A stretch of DNA of 64,000 nucleotides from B4-G1 sp964393895 (GCA_964393895.1 CAYMWP010000005.1:4577-68576), one strand, 5' to 3'. Shown: positions 24,082-33,973, numbered from the stretch's first letter. The notes: a model not told the origin generated them from the letters alone. Made by a program: numbers and translations.

Positions 24082-25830
24082 ATGATTACTTGCATAAAGT
24101 GTGGCGCACAGAATCGGCGAGAGGCCAAGTTCTGCTCCTCCTGCGGTGCCGACCTCTCACCACTGGCCGCAGCAGCACCCGCGCAACCGGCCAAGCCCCC
24201 GCAAAAGACCCGCCCACTGCCCTCCGAGCCTCCGACTGCTCAGCCCATCGGCCGGTTGCCGCCGCTCCAACCGGGCAGCATCCTCACCCATCCCCAGGAT
24301 CCACGTCAAAGGTACAGCATCGTGGCGGCGCGCGAGCTGGCCCGCTCCACCTACTACGACGCACTCGACCTCACCTGCCCCTCCTGCGGGTCGCCGCAGC
24401 CACATGCGCCCGCCGACGGACTATGTCGAGGCTGTCAAACCACCCTGCAGCCCGTCCTGATCCACGAGCGACGCGCGCGCCCGAACAAACACCTTGCCGA
24501 GACCGATATAGAACAGTTGATCAACTTGAGCGTGGGACACCCCAACATCCTGCCCCACCGGGCCATCGTCCAATACCAGGAGAGCGTCTACACCGTGGTG
24601 GAGCACCCCGGTCGCTGGGGCGTGTTGGTGCGCGGGCGACGGCAACGGTCGCCTGACGAGGCGCTCGCCGGGGCGGCCCAGGTCGGCCAAGCGCTGGCCT
24701 ACCTACACGAGCGCGACTTTGCCCATCTCGAGGTCGGCGGCGCCAGCATCGAAAGCCTCGTCGTCACCGGCGGCGAGAGAAGTATCAAGCTGGCCGACTT
24801 GAGCACCTGCGCCCGCCTGCAACCAGGTGACGTATTGCGGGCGCAGATCAACAGCAACGTCGCTTTCCTGGCCTCTCTGCTCTTCTACCTGGTCACCGGC
24901 GAGGAACTGCAACGCGCGGGCATCGAACTCGCTCCGCCTCCGCTACGCATCTTTATTGAGCGGGCAATGCAGGGCCAGTACGCCTCGGTGCAGGATATGC
25001 TGACCGACTTTGCTCTAATGCCGTCCGCTCCGCCTCCGGCGCGCCCCCTCAAACCCTCCCACGGCCAGGCGACCCATCCCGGCCGGAAACACCCCCGCAA
25101 CGAGGACGCAGTCATCACCTTTACCTTCGACAAGGAACAGGATGGGCGCGCGGTGCCCGTTGGATTCTATCTGGTGGCCGACGGAATGGGGGGGCACGAC
25201 GCAGGAGACGTAGCCAGCCGCACCGTCAACAAGATCGTGACCGACTGGATCATAAAGACCAAAGTCCTGCCCGACCTGCAAAAGACGACGCGCAAACTGG
25301 CGACCAAGGACGTGCCCGGCGAACTGCTGGCCCAGGCGATCCAACAAGCCAACGGCGCTCTCGTGAGCCGCGCCCAGGCGGAGGGCAGCGACCTCGGGTC
25401 CACCGTGACGGCGGCGCTGATCATCGGGAACGTGGCAACCATCGCCAGCGTTGGCGACAGCCGCACCTATCTGCTGCGCGAGGGGCGGCTGGAGCAGATC
25501 ACGCAGGATCACTCATTGGTGGCCCGGCTGGTGGACGCCGGAGTCATCGGGCCGGAGGATGTGCGCGGCCACCCCCAGCGCAACCAGATCTATCGCTGTA
25601 TGGGCCACAACCCGGACGTAGAAGTGGACACTTTTACGCGGCAACTGCGAGCCGGCGACGCGCTCTTGCTGTGCTCGGACGGACTGTGGGAGATGGTGCT
25701 CGACGACGAGATCCAACGCATCGTCGAGAGCGCCCGCAGCCCGCAGAAGGCGTGCGACGCGCTGATAGAGGCCGCCAACCGCGCCGGCGGCGAGGATAAC
25801 ATCGGCGTGATCGTGGTGGAGATGGAGTAG
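24082..25830 (+). CDS. Zinc-ribbon pseudokinase fused to PP2C-type protein phosphatase
   Basis: 582 residues. Zinc ribbon (about 4-24), a kinase-like domain (about 75-315) with a second zinc ribbon inserted (CPSCG...CRGC, about 98-120), and a complete PP2C phosphatase (about 330-582). PP2C motifs with metal-binding Asp: 'YLVADGMGGHDAGD', 'GSTVTAAL', 'ASVGDSRTYLL', 'LCSDGLWEM', 'GGEDNIGVIVV'. The kinase-like part keeps 'NLSVGHPNILPHRAIVQY' and 'LAYLHERDFAHLEVG' but lacks the Gly loop, the HRD Asp and DFG (A-D-L-S), so it should be catalytically dead. It is the only phosphatase in the island and probably reverses the eleven kinases, with the pseudokinase as docking or regulatory domain. ATG 24082 has 'gggag' upstream. 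Confidence 0.92.
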   Translation: MITCIKCGAQNRREAKFCSSCGADLSPLAAAAPAQPAKPPQKTRPLPSEPPTAQPIGRLPPLQPGSILTHPQDPRQRYSIVAARELARSTYYDALDLTCPSCGSPQPHAPADGLCRGCQTTLQPVLIHERRARPNKHLAETDIEQLINLSVGHPNILPHRAIVQYQESVYTVVEHPGRWGVLVRGRRQRSPDEALAGAAQVGQALAYLHERDFAHLEVGGASIESLVVTGGERSIKLADLSTCARLQPGDVLRAQINSNVAFLASLLFYLVTGEELQRAGIELAPPPLRIFIERAMQGQYASVQDMLTDFALMPSAPPPARPLKPSHGQATHPGRKHPRNEDAVITFTFDKEQDGRAVPVGFYLVADGMGGHDAGDVASRTVNKIVTDWIIKTKVLPDLQKTTRKLATKDVPGELLAQAIQQANGALVSRAQAEGSDLGSTVTAALIIGNVATIASVGDSRTYLLREGRLEQITQDHSLVARLVDAGVIGPEDVRGHPQRNQIYRCMGHNPDVEVDTFTRQLRAGDALLLCSDGLWEMVLDDEIQRIVESARSPQKACDALIEAANRAGGEDNIGVIVVEME

Positions 25831-25897
25831 CGACCAGATGTTGAACCCAGACACCAACTGGTGCGGAGACTGAACCTGAATACGAAGGAACGAATCT

Positions 25898-27829
25898 ATG
25901 ACTCTCACGACCGGTCAAATCATCCACAACCGCTACCGCGTCGCTGCCCTGCTGGGGCAAGGGGGAATGGGCGCCGTCTACCGCGCCTGGGATACCAACC
26001 TGGACATCCCTGTGGCGCTCAAAGAGATGACCCCCGCTCCCCAGGCCGACTCGCGCACGCTCGCCCAACTGCGCCAGCAGTTCAAGCGCGAGGCCCAGGT
26101 GGTAGCCGGCCTCGATCACCCCAACCTGGTGCGTGTGACCGATTACTTTTCCTGGGGTGAATCCGAGTGCCTGGTGATGAACTTTGTCGAGGGGGAGAGC
26201 CTGGCGGAGCGCATCCAGCGCGAGGGAGCACTGCCGGAAACCCAGGTACTGGAATGGGCGCGCCAACTGCTCGACGCGCTGGCCCATTGTCACGCCCGAG
26301 GCGTGATTCACCGCGACATCAAGCCGCTGAACGTGATCATCACCCCGGAAAACAAACCGGTGCTGGTGGATTTTGGACTGGTGAAATTGTGGGATCCGCG
26401 AGACCCCGGCACCCAGACAGTGGTCCGGGCGATGGGCACACCGGAGTACGCGCCGCCCGAACAATACAGCGCCACCTCCGAGCACACCGACCCCCGCTCC
26501 GACCTCTACAGCCTGGGCGCGACGCTCTACCACGCCCTCACCGGCCAGTCCCCCATGTCCGCCACCGACCGCATGGCACTGCCTGAGCAATTCGCGCCGC
26601 CCCGCGCACTGGCTCCGCACGTAAGCCCACAGACAGAGACAGCGGTACTCAAGGCGCTAGAGTTGCCGATCACGCAACGCTTCTCCACGGCCCAGGAGAT
26701 GTCCCAATGGCTGCACGGCGGCGCGCCGGCAGCCATTGCCAAACGCACTTCTCCCGTCCCCACGGGAAAGCGCACCAGACTGCCGGCCTGGGCGTGGGGA
26801 CTGGGCGGCGTCGCGCTGCTGGCGCTGATCGCCGGTTGCGTGATTGGGGCCGGCTTTGTCTGGCCCGCAATCCGTGATAACAAACAGTCTGACGCGCCGC
26901 GCACCCCAACCGCCGCGCGAGTTACTCCAACGCAAGAAGCAACGCTCGCGCCCCAGATCGTCGTCGTCACCTCGACCCCTGCCACGCCGCCGACGCAAGC
27001 GCCACCCACGGCCACGGCGCTTCCTCCCACACCGGCGTTGGCCTCGATAGTCTTCGATTCATACCGCGACGACAACTGGGAGGTCTACATAGTGAATGAG
27101 AACGGCTCTAACCCCCTCAACTTGACCAACCATCCGGCCGGCGACGGGGATCCGGCCTGGTCACTCGACGGGCAACGAATCGCCTTCGACAGTGACCGCG
27201 ACGATAATTGGGAGATCTATGTGATGAACACGGATGGCTCGGGAGTCGCCAGGTTGACCCACGACCCGGCCGACGACGATTCCCCGGCCTGGTCGCCCGA
27301 CGGTTCGCAGATCGCGTTCAAATCAAATCGCGACGGCAACTGGGAGATCTATGCGATCAACCTGAGCGACCTGAGCGCCACGAACCTGACCAACCATCCG
27401 GCCGACGATCGGCTGCCGGCCTGGTCGCCTGACGGCCAGCGCATCGCCTTTGTCTCAGACCGAACAGGTGAATGGGATCTCTGGATCATGAACGCCGACG
27501 GCTCTGATCCGGTTAATCTAACCAACTACCCAGCCCAGGACTCTTTTCCCGCCTGGTCTCCCGATGGCCGGCGCATCGCTTTCCACTCTTACCGAGACGG
27601 TAATGCCGAGCTCTACGTGATGAACAGCGACGGCGCCAACCCGATGAGATTGACCAATAATCCAGCCGACGACTGGGCACCCTCCTGGTCATCCGATGGT
27701 CTGCGGCTGGCCTTTACTTCCGACCGCGATGGCGACAACGAAATCTATGTCATGAACACAGATGGAAGCAACATGGTGCAGGTGACACACAACAGAGCCA
27801 GTGACACGTGGCCTGTCTGGTCACCATAA
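25898..27829 (+). CDS. Membrane Ser/Thr protein kinase with TolB-type beta-propeller ectodomain
   Basis: 643 residues. Kinase about 11-275 of the HRD subfamily ('GQGGMGAVYRAWD', 'VALKEM', 'IHRDIKPLNVII', 'VDFGLVKLWD'), membrane helix (about 298-325), short P/T linker, and six PD40/TolB repeats (about 385-643) of the form 'D.PAWSPDG..IAF.SDRDG..EIYVMN.DGS'. Six repeats suggest a closed six-bladed propeller outside the membrane. PknB-like kinases with propellers are thought to sense ligands or protein partners. All catalytic residues are present. It lies 67 bp after the phosphatase gene, so kinase and phosphatase are probably cotranscribed. Confidence 0.94.
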   Translation: MTLTTGQIIHNRYRVAALLGQGGMGAVYRAWDTNLDIPVALKEMTPAPQADSRTLAQLRQQFKREAQVVAGLDHPNLVRVTDYFSWGESECLVMNFVEGESLAERIQREGALPETQVLEWARQLLDALAHCHARGVIHRDIKPLNVIITPENKPVLVDFGLVKLWDPRDPGTQTVVRAMGTPEYAPPEQYSATSEHTDPRSDLYSLGATLYHALTGQSPMSATDRMALPEQFAPPRALAPHVSPQTETAVLKALELPITQRFSTAQEMSQWLHGGAPAAIAKRTSPVPTGKRTRLPAWAWGLGGVALLALIAGCVIGAGFVWPAIRDNKQSDAPRTPTAARVTPTQEATLAPQIVVVTSTPATPPTQAPPTATALPPTPALASIVFDSYRDDNWEVYIVNENGSNPLNLTNHPAGDGDPAWSLDGQRIAFDSDRDDNWEIYVMNTDGSGVARLTHDPADDDSPAWSPDGSQIAFKSNRDGNWEIYAINLSDLSATNLTNHPADDRLPAWSPDGQRIAFVSDRTGEWDLWIMNADGSDPVNLTNYPAQDSFPAWSPDGRRIAFHSYRDGNAELYVMNSDGANPMRLTNNPADDWAPSWSSDGLRLAFTSDRDGDNEIYVMNTDGSNMVQVTHNRASDTWPVWSP

Positions 27830-27846
27830 CCGCTAGGAGTATTGGT

Positions 27847-29787
27847 ATGCTAACATCAAACACACTGCTCCAAGATCGCTACCGCGTCCTGCGCCACATC
27901 GGCGGCGGGGGGATGGGACTGGTCTACCTGGCGGAGGATAACCGCCTGCCGGGACGGCGCTGCGCTGTCAAAGAGATGTCCCCAGATCAACTGCCCCCAG
28001 ATGACCGTACCTGGGCCACCAACGCCTTCCGCCAAGAAGCCCAAATGCTGGCCCGGCTCGACCATCCCGGCCTCACCTCTGTCACCGACTTTTTCCCCGA
28101 AGGAAACGACCTGTACTTGGTGATGGATTACGTGCGCGGGCAGACGTTGGAAGACATATTACGAGACTCGCCCAACGAGCGGCTGCCCCAGGGGCAAGTG
28201 CTCAACGTCGTGCGCCAACTGTGCGACGTGCTCGAGTACCTGCACGGGCAGAACCCACCCGTCATCTTTCGCGATCTCAAGCCCTCCAACGTGATGCTGA
28301 CGCCGGAGGGACAGGTCAAGCTGATTGACTTTGGCATAGCGCGCCTCTTCAAACCGACCCAATCGCAGGACACGGTGACGCTAGGCACGCCGGGATACGC
28401 CGCGCCGGAACAGTGGGGCACCGCCGGCCAGAGTGACGCCCGCTCAGACATCTACGGGCTGGGCGTACTGCTGCTGCGCCTGTCCACCGGTTACGACCCG
28501 ACGCCCAACCCGTTCCCGTTGCCGCAACCGCGCGCCGTGATGCCCGAAATCTCACCCAAGATCGAATACCTGATCCTCCGCGCCACGCCCACAGAGCCCG
28601 GCGCGCGCTACCAGAGCGTGGCCGAGTTCCGGCGCGATGTGAATACGCCATCGGAACAGCTAAAACCCCAGGAAAAGACAAAGCTGCTCGCATCGGCCGG
28701 GTCTCCGCCGGCCCCGCCCCCCGCTCCCGCCGCCTACCCCACTCCCTATCCATCGCAGGCCACGCCCTACCCCCGGCCCACCCCTGCACCCAAGCGCACC
28801 GGCCTGTGGATCGGGGTAGGGATCGGCGGGGTACTGTTGATCGGGTTGTGCGCCGCCGCGCTGGGCGGGGCGCTGGCGCTGCCGGCCATCTTTGGCACTC
28901 CGACAACCCACCCGCCGACAGTCGAGCAGCTCACCGAGCCTCCACCACCCACCACTGCGCCCACCAGCCTGCCGCCTACGACACCACCACAATCACCCGT
29001 CCCCCCACCCTCCGCGCCGCCGCCCACCATCCCGCCGACCGGCGAGCCGACCGTGGACATATCACTGCACTGGGACGACATCGGGCAATCGGTCCAGGGA
29101 CGCGACCTCGAGGTGGCCACCATCGGTGACAGGAGCGGGGCCGCCGTCGTCGTCGTGGGCAGCATCCAGGGCGACCAGCCCAACACGCGCGATCTGATAA
29201 GCTACCTGATAGAGGATTTCAACCGCGACCGGAACCGCATCCCGGCCGGCGTCGCCTTCCACTTTATCCCCACCATCAACCCCGACGGCAACGCCGCCGG
29301 CACGCGCCGCAACGCCCACAACGTGGACCTGAATCGCAACTGGGATACCTTCGACTGGACCGCCAACCCGGATCAGCCAGGAGGGGTCGTGACGGGCGCC
29401 GGCGGCTCGCGCCCCCACTCGGAACCGGAGACACAGAGCCTGGCCGCCTATTTGCTCGCCCTCCAGCGCCAGAACCCCAATCTGCGACTGGTGCTCTGGC
29501 ACTCTAGCCAGCGGATCACCAGCAGCGGCCATGTCTACCCCGGCTACACGTCCAGCGGCCTCGATAGCGCCGCGCTCGACCTGGCCTGGCGCTACGCCGA
29601 CGAGACCGGTTACGCCGTCAAAGAGGACTGGGCCCCCTACGAGACGACGGGCGAGCTGATCATCTGGTGCGCCGAAGAAGGGGTCGAGGCCATTGATATT
29701 GTCATCCCGGCGTCGAGCTCAGGCTCCAACAGCAGCCTGCGCAACCTGACGATGGAGGCGCTGCTGGAGATGGCGCGGTTTCCCTAG
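27847..29787 (+). CDS. Membrane Ser/Thr protein kinase with inactive M14 carboxypeptidase-like ectodomain
   Basis: 646 residues from ATG 27847 ('taggag' upstream). Kinase about 11-270 ('GGGGMGLVYLAED', 'CAVKEM', 'VIFRDLKPSNVML', 'IDFGIARLF'; Phe in HRD), membrane helix (about 318-345), P/T linker, and a C-terminal domain (about 410-646) clearly homologous to zinc carboxypeptidases ('IPTINPDGNAAGTRRNAHNV', 'DLNRNWDTFDW'). The first zinc-ligand pair is lost: 'GSIQGDQPN' has Gln441 and Gln444 where the neighbour has His and Glu. The third ligand His552 remains, but the catalytic Glu region reads 'AIDIVIPASS' instead of 'AADVELPSHD'. It is probably a sensor that binds wall peptides without cutting them. 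Confidence 0.92.
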   Translation: MLTSNTLLQDRYRVLRHIGGGGMGLVYLAEDNRLPGRRCAVKEMSPDQLPPDDRTWATNAFRQEAQMLARLDHPGLTSVTDFFPEGNDLYLVMDYVRGQTLEDILRDSPNERLPQGQVLNVVRQLCDVLEYLHGQNPPVIFRDLKPSNVMLTPEGQVKLIDFGIARLFKPTQSQDTVTLGTPGYAAPEQWGTAGQSDARSDIYGLGVLLLRLSTGYDPTPNPFPLPQPRAVMPEISPKIEYLILRATPTEPGARYQSVAEFRRDVNTPSEQLKPQEKTKLLASAGSPPAPPPAPAAYPTPYPSQATPYPRPTPAPKRTGLWIGVGIGGVLLIGLCAAALGGALALPAIFGTPTTHPPTVEQLTEPPPPTTAPTSLPPTTPPQSPVPPPSAPPPTIPPTGEPTVDISLHWDDIGQSVQGRDLEVATIGDRSGAAVVVVGSIQGDQPNTRDLISYLIEDFNRDRNRIPAGVAFHFIPTINPDGNAAGTRRNAHNVDLNRNWDTFDWTANPDQPGGVVTGAGGSRPHSEPETQSLAAYLLALQRQNPNLRLVLWHSSQRITSSGHVYPGYTSSGLDSAALDLAWRYADETGYAVKEDWAPYETTGELIIWCAEEGVEAIDIVIPASSSGSNSSLRNLTMEALLEMARFP

Positions 29788-29818
29788 TCGCGCATTGTAA
29801 TGAGGAGGTAAACGTATC

Positions 29819-31672
29819 TTGTCCGGCACCAAAGAAACACGCTGGCTCACACTGGCTCTCATCCTGATCGCCGCCATCGCCGCGGCGCTGGGGCTGACCT
29901 TTGGTTTTGTCAGCGTGCGCTCCATCGGCGAGCGCAACGCCCAGGTCACACCGACCACGGCCGCCACTCTCCCCTCAACGGCAGCGCCGACCGTCCCCGC
30001 CACGGCCGTGCAGGATGCGCCCCCCACCGTTCCGCCCACCTCCACCCCGCTGCCCGCCACGCCGACGGCCCAGCCGCCGTTCTTCGAAGGGCCGTTCACC
30101 TACGGCGTCTCCTTCGGTGGACGACCGCTGCTGGCCTACCGGCTGGGCACAGGCCCTTCGGTGCATGCCATCATCGGCGCCATCCACGGCGGCTACGAGT
30201 GGAACACAGTGGACCTGGTCAGCCAGACGCTAGAATACCTGCAAGCGAACCCCAGCCTGGTGCCGGACGAGGTCACACTGTACGTCATTCCCTGCGCCAA
30301 CCCCGATGGCTACGCCGCCGGCACCGACCGCGAGCACGGGCGGACGAATGACAACAACGTTGACCTGAACCGCAACTGGGGCTACAACTGGCAGATGACG
30401 GCCACCCACGGCACCCGCCCGGTCTTTGCCGGCAACGAGCCTTTCTCCGAGCCAGAGACGGCCGCGCTGCGCGACCTGATACTGGAGCGGAACGTCGAGG
30501 CGGCGATCTTTTACCACAGCGCGCTGTCCAAGATATTTTACGGAGCCGAGCGGGAAAAGTCGGCCACCTACGAGCTGTCCCTGACCGTCTCGGAAGCGAC
30601 CGGCTACCCCATCGCGGCCGGCATCCCCGGACAGATCACCACCGGCGACGCGATAGACTGGATGTCCGACCAGGGGCTGGCGGGCGTCGAGGTGGAACTG
30701 ACCACCCACGAGGACATTGAGTGGGAGCGCAACCTCCAGGGAGTGATGGCGTTCCTCAATTGGAGACCCCCATCCGTGTCGGAGCGGGTCGTCCACACCG
30801 CCCAGATCGGCGCATCGGTGCAGGGCCGCCCCATCGAAGCGACCCAGGTCGGCGACGGGAGCCAGATCGCGCTGGTCATCGTCGGCAGCATCCACGGCGA
30901 CGAGCCGAACACGGAGGCCCTGGTACGCAGCCTGATGGAACAATACGTAGGCGCGCCCAATTTGGTCCCGCCTGGCTTTACCATCTACTTCCTGCCGACG
31001 ATTAACCCCGATGGGCTGGCGACGGGCACGCGCCAGAACGCAAACCAGGTGGACCTCAACCGCAACTGGCCCACCGATGACTGGCGGGCCGACGCCGCCC
31101 GCACCAACGGCGTCATTCCCGGCTCTGGCGGCGCCGCGCCGGGGTCCGAGCCGGAGGTGCGGGCGGTGGCCCAGTGGCTGCTCGAGACTATCAAACCATC
31201 GGCGCAGGAGGTGTGGCTGCTCTCCTACCACTCGGCCTACCCGCCCGCTGGCGGCGTGCAGCCGGGCTACACCACCTACGGCCTCCCCGGCCCCCAGGCC
31301 GACCAACTGGCGCAGCGCGTGGCCGACCTGGCGGGCTACGCTTACCTGCCCACCTGGCCCAGCGAGTACACCTTCACCGGCGAGATGATCCACTGGTGCG
31401 ACGTCAACGGTATCCGGGCCGCCGACGTGGAACTGCCCAGCCACGACCCGCCGGACGAGACGACGTTAGCGACGCACCGGCGCGTCCTGAGCGCATTGTT
31501 GACAGAATCCGCCGATGGCTACGTTCAATACACCGTACAATCAGGCGACACGCTGCTGGGCATAGCCATCCAATTCGACGTCGAGGTAGAGGAAATCAAG
31601 TATCTGAACGGAATAGGCGACGAGGACTATATCGCCGCTGGGGATGTGCTCCTCATCCCCACGGGCGAGTGA
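29819..31672 (+). CDS. Exported tandem M14 carboxypeptidase with LysM domain
   Basis: 617 residues. The start is TTG 29819, supported by 'gaggaggt' nine bases upstream and lack of a better codon. Signal-anchor helix (about 10-30), P/T linker, M14 domain 1 (about 95-310: 'AIHGGYEWNT' with H123 and E127, 'VDLNRNWG', 'FYHSA', 'VEVELTTHED'), M14 domain 2 (about 325-560: 'SIHGDEPNT' with H359 and E362, 'VDLNRNWP', 'SYHSAYP', 'ADVELPSHD'), then LysM (about 568-615, 'YTVQSGDTLLGIA'). Both peptidase domains keep zinc ligands and catalytic Glu. LysM binds peptidoglycan, so the likely substrate is cell-wall peptide (for example gamma-D-Glu-diaminopimelate). It lies directly after the kinase carrying the inactive version of domain 2. 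Confidence 0.92.
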   Translation: MSGTKETRWLTLALILIAAIAAALGLTFGFVSVRSIGERNAQVTPTTAATLPSTAAPTVPATAVQDAPPTVPPTSTPLPATPTAQPPFFEGPFTYGVSFGGRPLLAYRLGTGPSVHAIIGAIHGGYEWNTVDLVSQTLEYLQANPSLVPDEVTLYVIPCANPDGYAAGTDREHGRTNDNNVDLNRNWGYNWQMTATHGTRPVFAGNEPFSEPETAALRDLILERNVEAAIFYHSALSKIFYGAEREKSATYELSLTVSEATGYPIAAGIPGQITTGDAIDWMSDQGLAGVEVELTTHEDIEWERNLQGVMAFLNWRPPSVSERVVHTAQIGASVQGRPIEATQVGDGSQIALVIVGSIHGDEPNTEALVRSLMEQYVGAPNLVPPGFTIYFLPTINPDGLATGTRQNANQVDLNRNWPTDDWRADAARTNGVIPGSGGAAPGSEPEVRAVAQWLLETIKPSAQEVWLLSYHSAYPPAGGVQPGYTTYGLPGPQADQLAQRVADLAGYAYLPTWPSEYTFTGEMIHWCDVNGIRAADVELPSHDPPDETTLATHRRVLSALLTESADGYVQYTVQSGDTLLGIAIQFDVEVEEIKYLNGIGDEDYIAAGDVLLIPTGE

Positions 31673-31685
31673 AGGAGAAAAGGCA

Positions 31686-32600
31686 ATGACACTCGACCTG
31701 CGCCGCATCTACACCCACGCCGTGCTGGGCGGGCTGGGGGGCCTCGTCGGCTGGGCGCTGACGATACCCACCGCCTGGCTCCAATTGACCGGCCTCGTGG
31801 GACTGCTGCTGAAAGACGCGCTCATCGGCGGGCTGGCCGGGCTGGCCATCGGCGCGACGCTGGGCGCCTACGACGGGCTCTTTGCCAGCCGCTCCCTCGG
31901 ACGGCTGCTCAGGGGCGCGCTCCTGGGTGGGCTGATCGGCGCGTTGGGCGGCGGGCTGGGTCTGGCCCTCAGTGAGATCGTTTTTATTTTCGGCGGGGGC
32001 GGCGTCTGGCCGCGAGCACTGGGCTGGGCGCTTTTTGGGCTGCTAGTGGGCAGCGCTCAGGGCATCGGCCAGCGGTCGCTGACCAAGATCGGGTACGGCT
32101 CGGTCGGCGGGCTGCTGGGCGGGCTGGTCGGCGGCAGCACCTACGAGCGGTTGAGCGCCCTGCTGCAAACGCTGACCCACAACCGCAGCCTGGGTTTGAG
32201 CCTGGGCGGCGCGATCGGCCTGCTCGTTCTGGGAGCCGCCATCGGCGGCCTCGTCGGCCTGGTGGAGATCGTCCTGCGCACCGCCTGGCTCAAATTCATC
32301 CGCGGCAAACTGGAGGGGCAGACGGTCACGCTCGACCCGCGCAAGAAAGAGCAGATCCTGGGCCGGGCCGACGGCTGCGAGATCGTGATCCCCGGCGACC
32401 CGGACGTGCAGCTCCACCACGCGGCCGTCCTGCAAGATGGCTCGTCGTTCGTCATCGAGCCGCGCGACGGCCCGGTGCTCATCAACGGCCCGCAGGGATA
32501 CGCGCCGGTAGAACGCCACACACTCCGCCATCAGGATAGGGTGCAACTGGGCAAGACGCGCTTTATCTTTTCGAGCGAGGAGAAAGGAACGGCATCATGA
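31686..32600 (+). CDS. Polytopic membrane protein with C-terminal FHA domain
   Basis: 304 residues from ATG 31686 ('aaggag' upstream). Residues about 10-205 are Gly/Leu-rich with about six membrane or amphipathic glycine-zipper segments ('GGLAGLAIGATLGAYDG', 'GGLIGALGGGLGLAL'). Residues about 220-300 form a divergent FHA domain: 'QILGRADGCEIVI', 'LHHAAVLQDG', 'VLINGPQG' in place of the usual S-T-N-G-T. The Arg of the GRxxxC/N motif is kept; the phosphothreonine-contact Ser/His region reads L-H-H. It overlaps the next vWA gene by 4 bp (ATGA). Probably a membrane platform recruiting phosphorylated kinases. Confidence 0.82.
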   Translation: MTLDLRRIYTHAVLGGLGGLVGWALTIPTAWLQLTGLVGLLLKDALIGGLAGLAIGATLGAYDGLFASRSLGRLLRGALLGGLIGALGGGLGLALSEIVFIFGGGGVWPRALGWALFGLLVGSAQGIGQRSLTKIGYGSVGGLLGGLVGGSTYERLSALLQTLTHNRSLGLSLGGAIGLLVLGAAIGGLVGLVEIVLRTAWLKFIRGKLEGQTVTLDPRKKEQILGRADGCEIVIPGDPDVQLHHAAVLQDGSSFVIEPRDGPVLINGPQGYAPVERHTLRHQDRVQLGKTRFIFSSEEKGTAS

Positions 32601-33973
32601 AACGATCGCTTTTGCTGCTTCTGTTATTCGCTTGCGCGGCAGGTTGGGCCGGGCTGATGAGCGTGGATTTCTTGCGCGGCCGGGCCACTCCGGCCTCCGA
32701 TGGCTCCGCCGCCACCGTCACATATTTCGACTACGACCAGTCCGATTTCGCCGCCGTCACCGTCTACCTCTCCGTACTCGACGGCGGCGGAGAGCCAGTT
32801 CCTGGGCTGGCAGAGAGCGATTTTGCCGTCGTCGAAGATGACGTGAGGGTGAACGTCACCGGCTTTATCGGCGGCGGCGCCCAGCCGGTGACGGCCGTGA
32901 TGCTGATTGACCACAGCGGCAGTATGCAAGACGGCGCCAAGATGGAGGACGCCATCTCCGCAGCCCTGGCCTTCCTGGATCATCTGCAGGATGGGCGCGA
33001 CCGCCTGGCCGTCGTCGCCTTCGACGACCAGACCGACGTACTCGGCTCCCTGCGGCCAATGGACAGCGCCATCCGCGCCGACCTGGAGGGCCGCATCAAC
33101 GATCTGAGGGCCGACGGGGGCACGGCCTACTACGACGCCATCTACGAGGCCGTGGATACGCTGGGCGGCGTCCCTGGCCGCAAGGTCGTGCTGGCGCTGA
33201 CCGACGGAATTGACGAACACAGCAATCGCACCAGGAGCAGCGTGGTAGATTACGCCCTGGAACACAACGTCGTGCTCTACACCATCGGGCTGGGCGCGGA
33301 CGTGGAGCAGCGGGTGCTGGAGCAAATGGCCGCAGAGACCGGCGGCCAGTATTACGAGGAGCCATCCGGCAGCGAGCTGGCCGACCTGTACGCCGACCTG
33401 GCGCGAAGCCTGCAAGACGAATACTCTCTCACCTACACCTCCCCCACGCCCCGGCTCGACGGCACCACCCGCCAGGTGGAGGTGACGGCCCAGTTGCCGG
33501 CCGGATCGGTCACGGCGGTGGGGAGCTATGCCGTCGGCGGCGCGCTCACCCCCTCGCTGAACCTGTGGCCCTGCCTGGGAGTGTTGCCGCTGCTGATGCT
33601 GCTGGCCTTGCCCGGCCTCTCCGACCGCGTGCGCGGCCGGGGCCGGCTGGCCGAACCTGAGCCAGAGATGACCCCGCCGCCGATCGCGCCGCCGCCGCGC
33701 CCCGCCGCCACCGCCGCTTGTCCCAATTGTGGAGCGGCGCTGCGGGCCGGGGCGCGCTTCTGCCGGGCGTGTGGGCAGGCGATATCGGCAGTGCCCCAAC
33801 CGGCGGCCGCTTGCGCTCACTGTGGCGCGCCAATACGGGACGGCGCTAGATTCTGCCGCTCCTGCGGCCAGCCGGTGATGGCGGCGGCAGCAGCGGCCCC
33901 AAAGTGCCCGCATTGCTCCGCGCCGTTGCAGCCCGGCGTCCAATTTTGCGCCAATTGCGGGCAGAGAGTATAG
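32597..33973 (+). CDS. Membrane vWA protein with three cytosolic zinc ribbons
   Basis: 458 residues. N-terminal signal/anchor helix (about 4-22), exported vWA domain (about 95-290) with MIDAS 'LIDHSGSM' (about 104), 'DGGTAYYDAI' and 'LALTDGIDEHS', a beta region, a second membrane helix (about 323-345), and three zinc ribbons at the C-terminus (about 375-458, CPNCG/CRAC, CAHCG/CRSC, CPHCS/CANC). The topology places the vWA outside and the ribbons inside, the reverse order to the kinases but the same compartment for the ribbons. It overlaps the membrane FHA gene by 4 bp, so the two are likely partners. Ligand unknown. Confidence 0.9.
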   Translation: MKRSLLLLLLFACAAGWAGLMSVDFLRGRATPASDGSAATVTYFDYDQSDFAAVTVYLSVLDGGGEPVPGLAESDFAVVEDDVRVNVTGFIGGGAQPVTAVMLIDHSGSMQDGAKMEDAISAALAFLDHLQDGRDRLAVVAFDDQTDVLGSLRPMDSAIRADLEGRINDLRADGGTAYYDAIYEAVDTLGGVPGRKVVLALTDGIDEHSNRTRSSVVDYALEHNVVLYTIGLGADVEQRVLEQMAAETGGQYYEEPSGSELADLYADLARSLQDEYSLTYTSPTPRLDGTTRQVEVTAQLPAGSVTAVGSYAVGGALTPSLNLWPCLGVLPLLMLLALPGLSDRVRGRGRLAEPEPEMTPPPIAPPPRPAATAACPNCGAALRAGARFCRACGQAISAVPQPAAACAHCGAPIRDGARFCRSCGQPVMAAAAAAPKCPHCSAPLQPGVQFCANCGQRV

